Assembly: GCA_027596195.1 (NCBI GenBank)
Contig: JADGJG010000715.1
Location: 1-13,581, forward strand
Direction: 5' to 3'
Origin: Podochytrium sp. JEL0797
Taxonomy: Eukaryota > Chytridiomycota > Chytridiomycetes > Chytridiales > Chytriomycetaceae
Length of the DNA: 13,581 nt
Part shown: positions 7,513 through 13,581 of the stretch, in pieces
How positions within the stretch are numbered: the first letter of the stretch is position 1
Layout: the number at the start of each line of letters is the position of its first letter
Notes under the pieces: generated by a model
What the model saw: the letters and a program-made list of their open reading frames with translations, nothing else
The model's database searches: none
Told to the model about the DNA's origin: nothing
Made by a program: the position numbers and the translations under genes

Positions 7513-9886
7513 CTACGCCTCCGCAGCCCCCGCCACAACACCCCCCAGAATCGACACCGACACCCCCGAATGCAATTCATCCGAATACTCCCCCGACAAC
7601 CCCGCCGTCCTCACATTCAACAACTTCCTCCCCGTCCCACTCCCCGCCGCCCCTTTCGAACTCGCCGACACGTTACTCCGCGAGATAACCGACAACACGG
7701 CCGGCGATCCATTCCGTTTCACGCTTGCATCGTATTTCGCTTGAAGCGCGAGTGGGGATGCGGGTGAATCGCGGAACGTGAACATACGTAAACTGCTTCC
7801 GGAGGAGCTGGAGGAGGAAGACGAGGAAGACGAGAGGAAGCTTTCGAGGGCTGGTTGGTTGAAGGATGTGTCAATGACGGGGCGACGGTTGAAGAGGCGG
7901 AAGTTGGCGTTCGTGTCGTTGAGTTGGTGGTTTGGGATGATGGAGTCGGCTGGGGTGGTTGAATCGGAGTCGTTGGAGCTTGAGATGGCGTGATGCGATC
8001 CCGCGAGGTTCAAGTTTCCGAGATCTATTAAGGGATTGGATCGAAGGAACGCGTCCATGGGGGTTTCTGGCTTGGGAATCGAGTGGTGTTGGGTGAAGGA
8101 GTCGGTGTTGGGATCTGCGGTAAATCTTGGAGCCATGGCTGGCATGTATCGCAGCATGGTAGAGGTTGGAACCAGGGGGGCGGGGTGGGAATGCTCTCCA
8201 GGCAGATCAGCTCCTTTCCGTTTGCTGGAATCGAACGGCAGGAAATGGTCGTTCATGAAGCGCATCTCCATATCGACGCGCTCGTTTTCAGACAGCTCTG
8301 ATTCATGTTGATGTTTTTTGGCACCGTTTTTGAAGAAGCTGAACCCGTTGGGAGTCGCGGCTCCTCCACCTTGTCCACGATACTGTTTCAACATCGCGTG
8401 CACATTCCCAGCAACCGCGGCCGCATCCCCTGCCGTTCGTTTCCGTTCTGAGGTGTTGACTCCACCAAATCCCATGAATGAGCCTTGTTTCGAAGAAGAA
8501 TGCGTTGGCTTCGACTGCTTCGCAGCCCCGTCCTTCTTCTTCTTTGGCCGGGTCACGGCTTCCACCGGGAACACGTCCATCAGAAACTCCTCTAGATTCA
8601 CACGAGGGTCAAAGTTATCTTGGCCCGCCTGGAGAGACACAAAAAATCGCGTAAGGAAACCGTCCACAAGAAATAGCCCTCCAATCGTTACACCACTCAC
8701 CTCTGGTATAAACTTGGCCATAAACTCCTTCTTCTCTACCGTATTCCAATCAATTCCATCCAACCAAACATGTTCCACCACGTCCAAAATCTGCCCCGCG
8801 CGACACCCCAACCGCGTCACTGGATTCCGATCCAACAACTCCGACAGAAACAAAACACACTCAGCCCCGATTTCGATATGAACCGTTCGCGAAAAGACGT
8901 TCGTTTTGGGAAACTGTGGGGCAGCTTCGCGTATACTCGAAATGAGCTGGTTCGTTGTTTTGCCACGGAACGGACGCTTAAAATAGATAAGTTCGTAGAG
9001 GAGGATTCCGAGTCCCCACCAGTCGATTTGCCAGTAGTATCCTTCGTCTGAGAATACTTCGGGGGCTGGTTCCGAATTTCAGTTGCTGCGTGATTTCGTG
9101 GTTTCGAAAACAAATACCTAGGTATGCAAGCGTTCCAGAACGTGATTTGAGGACTGTATTCCGATCAATGTGGACGGCAATGTTGAAATCGGTAAGGTGT
9201 GCGTGACCCCGCTCGTCGAGCAACACTAGTTTTGCCACGGAATAACGAACAAATCAGCCACACTCCGCAAGAGCCAACAAGAAACGCCTACCATTGTCCG
9301 GTTTGATATCCCTATGTATGATATTCCTCTCATGCAAATATTGTATCGCCGAGCTCAACTCAACCGCCCAAATCCGCACAGCGCCTTCCTCGAATCCCAA
9401 GCAATGGTTCAAATGGTGTCGCAGATCCCCGCCCGTCTTCAAATCGAGGACATAGAAACAAGTGTTATCGTCTTGGAAAGCGTATCGCAGATTCACAATG
9501 AATGGGTGGTGGAGATCTTGCAGAATCGCACGTTCTCGGAACAAGTTCTGGAGGGCATGCATTCGTATGCATTGTGCCTTGTCAATGTATTTGAGAGCGT
9601 AGAGGTGTTTTGTGTCTCTCTTTTGGCAGATGCGGACCTGGTGATTCCAATCAAACGGATGAGTTGAGTTACTCACAGGCTCGCAAAGGTTGGCAGTAGT
9701 TCTTGGCAGCTTTCTCTCCGGTATTACCTTGCCGAATGCACCCTTTCCAACCACTTTGAGCATGTCAAAGTGCTGCAGGCCAACTGATTGCCGCAGCAGG
9801 TGAAGTTAGCAAACAGGTCGGTACAAGGATTGGATGGAAAGGAACCCACTCTCGCCGTCGTGATGTCGTGATCCCCCGTTTCCCAT
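7513..9886 (-). CDS. Ser/Thr protein kinase, YANK/STK32-like AGC kinase
   Basis: Exons on the minus strand are 9886-9850, 9783-9728, 9637-9292, 9225-9118, 9065-8701 and 8628-7513; 675 residues. The kinase domain spans about residues 18-300: glycine loop 'GKGAFGK' (25-31), ATP-anchoring Lys47 in 'YALKYIDK', catalytic 'HRDIKPDN' (139-146, Asp141), metal-binding Asp159 in 'LTDFNIA', 'APE' (183-185) and 'DWWGLGILLYEL'. DFN instead of DFG, and the phrase 'LLDERGHAHLTDFNIA', are hallmarks of the STK32/YANK group. The start was chosen because ATG 9886 gives 'MGNGGS', an N-myristoylation signal as in other STK32 proteins, and is in phase through a GTGGGT...CAG intron. Introns 9638-9727 (90 nt) and 8629-8700 (72 nt) are stop-free and in frame; both interrupt conserved text. 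Residues 305-675 are a low-complexity tail with poly-Ser and 'MRFMNDHFLPFD'. The substrate is unknown. Transcribed divergently from the Tubby gene. Confidence 0.92.
7792..7833 (-). repeat. Poly-serine codon tract in the kinase tail
   Basis: About eleven consecutive serine codons (TCC, AGC, TCT, TCG mixed) followed by Gly-Ser-Ser lie in the disordered C-terminal tail of the kinase, near residues 568-582. Mixed codons show this is a protein-level low-complexity tract, not a pure microsatellite. The complementary strand reads as Glu/Asp-rich, which creates a spurious antisense frame. Confidence 0.75.
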
Positions 9887-10013
9887 TCAATGTGCAGCAG
9901 TTTGGTGTCCGGGCAGAGTTGGCTGCTGTGTAATGGATCTGGGGCAAAAAAATCTGATCTCCGTTTCCACGCGCAACTCGCAACTTTCACAAAAAAACCC
10001 AAAAAAGAAGGAA
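9887..10013. promoter_or_regulatory. Divergent (bidirectional) promoter region between kinase and Tubby-domain genes
   Basis: Only 127 nt separate the start codons of two divergently transcribed genes, so both promoters and both 5' UTRs must share or extend beyond this interval. On the plus strand, adenine-rich runs lie at about 9945-9952 and 9990-10008, close to the Tubby ATG. An ACGCG core, which in fungi can be bound by the G1/S factor MBF, lies at 9969-9973. No convincing TATA box was seen. The functional assignment of these elements is inference. Confidence 0.5.
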
Positions 10014-12663
10014 ATGTCAGCCAAAGCAATCAAACGCGAGCTCAAGGAATGGGAGCACACATTCGTTTCAACCCACGGGAGAAAGCCCGACAAGAAGGAT
10101 ATCTCGGCAGATCGCGTCATTGGTAATAACTCTCTTTCCTTCCCTGCGAATGCAGCCAACTCTTTGTGATCTTGTCAGCCAAAAAGTACAAGACGTATGC
10201 AAAGCTCAAATCGGAAGGGATCGAAGACCCGGTTGTGGAAGAATCCGATCTCAAGAAAGGCGCCGCCATGCGTTCGTCCGAAATTACGTTGCGCAATTCG
10301 CGTGTCACTGTTCCAGTGGGAGGTGAAAAAAAGTCTCGAACGCATCACAAGTCTTCGTCTCGCGCTGCGGAAGATCATTCAGGAAGTGGAGAAGCGATCG
10401 ATGATGGGTTTGAAAATGAGTCGTTCAAAACGAGCTCGCCTGTCAAAGTGGAGCCGCAGGGAATTTTTTCCACGTGTGTGCAACCGCAGCAACAGCAGCA
10501 GCAGCAGATGAATGAGTCTTTTGGTGGTGAGGAGATGGACGAAGAAGACCGCGCAGCGATGGATTTCTTTACACAAAACTACGAGTCGCCGACAACGGGA
10601 AAGTTTTCCATTTCCAAAGAGGAGCTGTACGCGTCGACTTCAATTGACTCGATTGGGGCGAATCAAAATCGAACCTCGGCTTTCGCGGCTCCCGAGTACA
10701 ATAGCAGGCCTTCGACGTCGAGTTCTGGGAATGTGCTTCCAAACAACTTCAAAATGCGCAAGTCAACGATCGCTGCGGGTCCGATCGCAACGGACGAGCA
10801 TGTTCATTCCGAGGCGCAGCAGTTGAGGAGAGTTCAGCGTGAAAGTCTTTATCGAGACGATTTGGAAGGTACATTTCTCCCACTCAAATCTTTCCGTGTT
10901 CACATCCCGTTCTGCATTCTTTCCAGATCAATCGAGCTACACCCTCCGAACCTTCACCCCACCTCCACCCACCACCCAACCCACCATCACCTCTCTCGCA
11001 ACCTCTTCTTCCAACATCAACCCAGACCTCCAAGACTTTCTGCACCGCCGTCAACAACTCCAAAGCCCAGCTTCCCCCCCTCCACCACAAATCCAGCCCC
11101 AAAGATCGTACACCCCACAACCAAGAGCACCCAGCGTTCTCGGCAGCTACACACCCGTTGGACCTCCCGTCATCACGCGGGTAATCACTCCCACGACTCA
11201 AGTTCAGCAGGTTTCAGTCGCGTCCCCTCAAGAAGCTCCACATCCCGTGTTTGTCAAAAAGTCTGCGAAACCTGTGTTGGACTTGTTCGTCCCGGCTCCA
11301 CCGGCTCAGGTGCAGTTGGATGATATTGGGAGTGAAGAGGACGGGGAGGAAGAGGATTATGCGGCGGCGGTTTTGTCTGCGCGTGCGGTTAAGAAGGCGG
11401 TTGGGGTGGTTGTGGCGGGGAAGCAGAGGGCGAGGAAAGGTGAGAAAGTGGGGGATAATGGGAGGGATAATTTGAAGGTGAAGAAGGTTGGAGGGTTTTT
11501 TCCTGTGGAGGAAGCGCAGGTTGATGAGGTGGTGCCGTTTGATGCTGTAGAGACGGAGGTGGAGGAGAAAGACGAGTCGGAGAAAAGCGAAGCAAAGGTT
11601 GAAGCGGCTGTTGTCAGTGCGGAAGAGGTCAAGGGTGGGGAGGTTAAGGGGGAAGAGGTCAAGGAAGAGAAAATTGTGGAAGTCTCAAAAGCGGATGAAA
11701 TCGCGGTGGTGATTGCTTCACCGACAGAGGTGGTTGCAGTTGCTGCTCCCACTTTCGTTGTCAATCCAAAGATGTTCAGGTGTGTTTGTCGTCCTTTCCA
11801 CATATTTCAAACTCACCACCACGTTCCCAACACCCAGCCGAATCCAACCCGACTTCCTCCTCAAATGCCGTGTTCAACGCAAGAAAAACCTTCTCGACAA
11901 AACCCACCCCACCTTTTACCTCTACAATGAAGTCGACAACACGTTCCTCCTGGCCGCGCGGAAACGCAAGAAATCAGCCATGGTGAATTACCTCATCTCC
12001 ACGTCCCAAGACGACCTGAGCAAAGACAGCACGCATTATATCGCCAAAATGAAGGGAAACTTTCAGCGCACGAATTTTATCCTGTTGGATGCCCGGTTTT
12101 ATAACAAGACCACTGCGGGGAAGGGGTTGAAGGAGATGTCGTGTGTATCTTATGTACGTTCTGTATGTTGCTCGTTTTCTTTCCTTTTACAATGCCCCGA
12201 CGCTCTCCTTATGTTTCAAATTCCTTCACAGAGCAAAACCGTCCTCCCGAGAGAACTCAGTGTCGCCATTGCCGCCACATCAGTTGAAGAAAACTCTGAA
12301 TCCGGGACCAAAGACATTATGGCGGATATCAAAAGCCAAAACCTGTCGAAACTGTTGTTTCTGAAAAACAAGCCGCCACGGTGGAACGAGACGACGCAAT
12401 CGCATTGCTTGAATTTCGGCGGTCGCGTCACCCAACCATCCATCAAGAACTTTCAGTTGGTGATGGAAGGGAGTGGTGAGAATCTGATTCTTTATTTGAA
12501 GCATGTGTGTTTCAACTGATTTCGTTGTAATTCAGATGCGATTATTCTTCAGTTTGGAAGATGTGGTCCCGACGTGTTTTCTTTGGACGCGAGGTGGCCA
12601 TTGACCCCGATTGAAGCCTTTGCGATCGCGATTTCCACGTTCGACGCGTACGATAGCGCGTGA
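10014..12663 (+). CDS. Tubby-domain protein with Sld2/RecQL4-like N-terminal motif
   Basis: Exons are 10014-10122, 10179-10868, 10927-11779, 11838-12153, 12232-12475 and 12536-12663; 2340 nt, 779 residues. ATG 10014 has G at -3. Residues about 543-779 match a Tubby C-terminal domain: 'FLLAARKRKKSAMVNYLIS' (the basic RKRKKS at 592-597 corresponds to the phosphoinositide-binding patch), 'WNETTQSHCLNFGGRVTQPS', 'KNFQLVMEGSD', and the closing 'ILQFGRCGPDVFSLDARWPL' and 'EAFAIAISTFDAYDSA'. Tubby domains bind PI(4,5)P2 and can act at membranes, cilia or as transcription regulators. Residues 6-47 ('IKRELKEWEHTF', 'HGRKPDKKDI', 'KKYKTYAKLK') resemble the N-terminal motif of Sld2/Drc1 and RecQL4, replication-initiation factors. 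Between them is disordered sequence with poly-Gln (140-146), Pro-rich, acidic and Glu/Val/Lys-rich parts. Intron 12154-12231 (78 nt) is stop-free and in frame. The Tubby call is firm; the N-terminal relation is inference from the motif. Confidence 0.93.
10487..10507 (+). repeat. CAG/CAA trinucleotide repeat coding for poly-Gln
   Basis: Seven glutamine codons (CAG CAA then five CAG) code for residues 140-146 of the Tubby-domain protein. The near-pure CAG run makes length variation between strains plausible. Confidence 0.8.
11622..11672 (+). repeat. Imperfect GEEVK-type repeat in the Tubby-domain protein
   Basis: The frame reads EEVKG-GEVKG-EEVKE-EK, three imperfect copies of a five-residue Glu/Val/Lys unit, with 12 nt (GAAGAGGTCAAG) repeated exactly at 11622 and 11652. 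It sits in a charged, probably helical or disordered linker just before the Tubby domain. Confidence 0.6.
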
Positions 12664-13030
12664 ACGAAAGAAGAGAAGAACTTGAGAAGAACTTGGAGAA
12701 TAAAAACAAAGCCGCAATGGGCATTCCGGGATGCTCGACAAATTCTGTTTCTCTTTTATCAAAAGTTCGTAAAACCAGGGGGGGCTTCGCAGCCTGGACC
12801 GGGAGTTGCAAGCGACGAAAAAAATCTGTCCATCCACGACTCGCGGCATTGTTCTTTCGTGTCTGACACCGTCTGATATCAACCGGAACTTGCTACTTTA
12901 CTAGCCCAACCATCGCATCGAACAGTGAGTGGCCATGCTTCGTTTGCTTCCCCTGACGACCCACCGAACTGCACCAAATTGCCCTATTGCTTCCGAAGCC
13001 CCATCCAAACGAACCTTGCAATAGAACGCA
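12664..13030 (+). other. Gene-free interval: Tubby 3' UTR and Ras promoter / 5' UTR
   Basis: No reading frame here resembles a known protein. The left part should hold the Tubby-gene 3' UTR. The right part must hold the promoter and 5' UTR of the downstream Ras gene. A possible 5' UTR intron runs from a consensus GTGAGT donor at 12925 to a TAG acceptor ending at 13024, six nt before the Ras ATG; it would remove an upstream ATG at about 12934. This intron is speculative. Confidence 0.5.
12699..12704 (+). terminator. Polyadenylation signal AATAAA of the Tubby-domain gene
   Basis: AATAAA lies 35 nt after the TGA stop (12661-12663) on the coding strand, a usual spacing for a poly(A) signal. Confidence 0.5.
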
Positions 13031-13581
13031 ATGAGCCGCTATCAGAAAGAATATCGAATCGTAGTTGTCGGAGGAGGAGGTGTTGGCAAGGTGAGAAAAC
13101 AGAGCCGAGACACACACAGGATGCTCGCTTTCTTGGTTGCTCACGGGTTTTTATTGCCAGTCTGCGCTGTCGATCCAGTTTATCCAGAGCCAGTTTGTCG
13201 ACGAATACGACCCGACTATTGAAGATTCATGTATGATATTGTTGCCCACATCGGATTTTCGTTTGCTCGTGGGGCCAGTCAAATGCGATGACAACACGTT
13301 GAAGAAGGACGTCGTTGGGAAGGAAGGGACATCTTATTGGGTGCGATAAAGTATGGGAGGCGCGAAAGACTGGAAACACTCATAATTACCCGTCGGTGGA
13401 TTCCATTTCACACACACGTTTCCCCCTCCTCCGTCGTCCCTCTCCCACCTCTAACCCCCAAAAATCTAGACCGCAAACAAGTCCAAGTCGACAACGAAGT
13501 CGCCATCCTCGATATCCTCGACACGGCCGGTCAAGAAGAATACTCTGCGATGCGCGAACAATACATGCGAACGGGAGAAGG
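13031..13581 (+). CDS. Ras-family small GTPase (5' part, cut by the window end)
   Basis: GTP-dependent switch anchored to membranes; in fungi it typically feeds cAMP/PKA or MAPK signalling. Exons are 13031-13090, 13161-13230 and 13470 to beyond 13581. They encode '[17 protein letters not shown]' (P-loop, G1), the Ras effector loop '[14 protein letters not shown]' (switch I), and '[19 protein letters not shown]' (G3/switch II with the catalytic Gln). The exon junctions fall at GK|SA, phase 0, and inside the Tyr codon of EDSY, phase 1. ATG 13031 gives the short N terminus '[14 protein letters not shown]' normal for Ras. The effector loop is of true Ras type, as opposed to Rho or Rab. The second intron, 13231-13469 (239 nt), is the longest in the window. 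The NKxD and SAK motifs and the CaaX box lie outside the window. Confidence 0.94.

Noticed and set aside
7778..7993. Plus-strand frame with an acidic Glu/Asp-rich product.
   Set aside because: The acidic run is simply the complement of the kinase poly-Ser codons.
8318..8881. A 187-codon plus-strand open frame opposite the kinase.
   Set aside because: It is a shadow of the long last exons of the kinase; the sense strand carries conserved kinase sequence and the antisense product is unrecognisable.
9118..9225. DFN in place of the DFG motif, suggesting a dead kinase.
   Set aside because: DFN is the normal state of the STK32/YANK family, and the metal-binding Asp is present along with HRD, APE and the VAIK-type lysine.
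12660..12876. Two small plus-strand frames after the Tubby stop codon.
   Set aside because: They lack family resemblance, start at or just after the Tubby stop, and the region contains a poly(A) signal, so 3' UTR is the better reading.
13061..13090. Ras P-loop reads GGGGVGKS where animal Ras has GAGGVGKS, as if mutated next to the Gly12 hot spot.
   Set aside because: The GGGG form is, to my knowledge, common in fungal Ras proteins; Gly12 and Gly13 equivalents are kept.
1..13581. Search for CRISPR arrays, tRNAs, rRNAs, transposon ends or long direct repeats.
   Set aside because: Nothing convincing was seen by eye; the only repeats are short coding low-complexity tracts and the diverged NTPase duplication.

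Overview
The window reads as nuclear DNA of a compact, intron-rich eukaryote, most likely an early-diverging (zoosporic, chytrid-like) fungus. I found about 36 short GT...AG introns, mostly 46-90 nt, in eight protein-coding genes. An Ivy1-type inverse-BAR protein (a fungal family) and a Ras with the fungal-style GGGGVGKS loop point to Fungi. A Tubby-domain protein and a YANK/STK32-type kinase point to a non-Dikarya lineage. The organism call is inference; no rRNA, tRNA, mobile element or CRISPR array was seen.

Layout. (1) 47-1835 (+): Ivy1-like vacuolar/phosphoinositide-binding I-BAR protein. (2) A tightly packed run of five minus-strand genes, from right to left in transcription order: a YANK/STK32-like Ser/Thr kinase with an N-myristoylation start (9886-7513); a long-chain acyl-CoA synthetase ending in a peroxisomal -AKL signal (7323-4816); two tandem YjjX/NTPase_I-T family inosine/xanthosine triphosphatases (4786-4036 and 3963-3211); and a bacterial-type uracil phosphoribosyltransferase (3083-1953). 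Gaps in this run are 189, 29, 72 and 127 nt. (3) A 127-nt divergent promoter, then a plus-strand gene (10014-12663) coding for a 779-residue protein with a C-terminal Tubby domain and an N-terminal motif resembling the N terminus of the replication factor Sld2/RecQL4. (4) A 367-nt gene-free stretch, then the first three exons of a Ras GTPase (13031 to the window end, truncated).

How they may relate. UPRT salvages uracil, and the two NTPase copies belong to a family that removes deaminated purine nucleotides, so positions 1953-4786 form a small nucleotide-metabolism neighbourhood; co-regulation is not shown. The kinase, ACSL, Tubby, Ivy1 and Ras genes act on or at membranes and lipids, but nothing here proves a shared pathway.

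Most interesting points: the Sld2-like/Tubby domain combination; the second NTPase copy, which has lost a conserved segment with a frame change that a 3' splice site 7 nt downstream would exactly repair; the 29-nt gap between ACSL and that copy; and nine stop-free introns whose length is a multiple of three, which hide inside apparently continuous reading frames. All exon structures were derived by hand from frame continuity, splice consensus and family conservation, and need transcript data.
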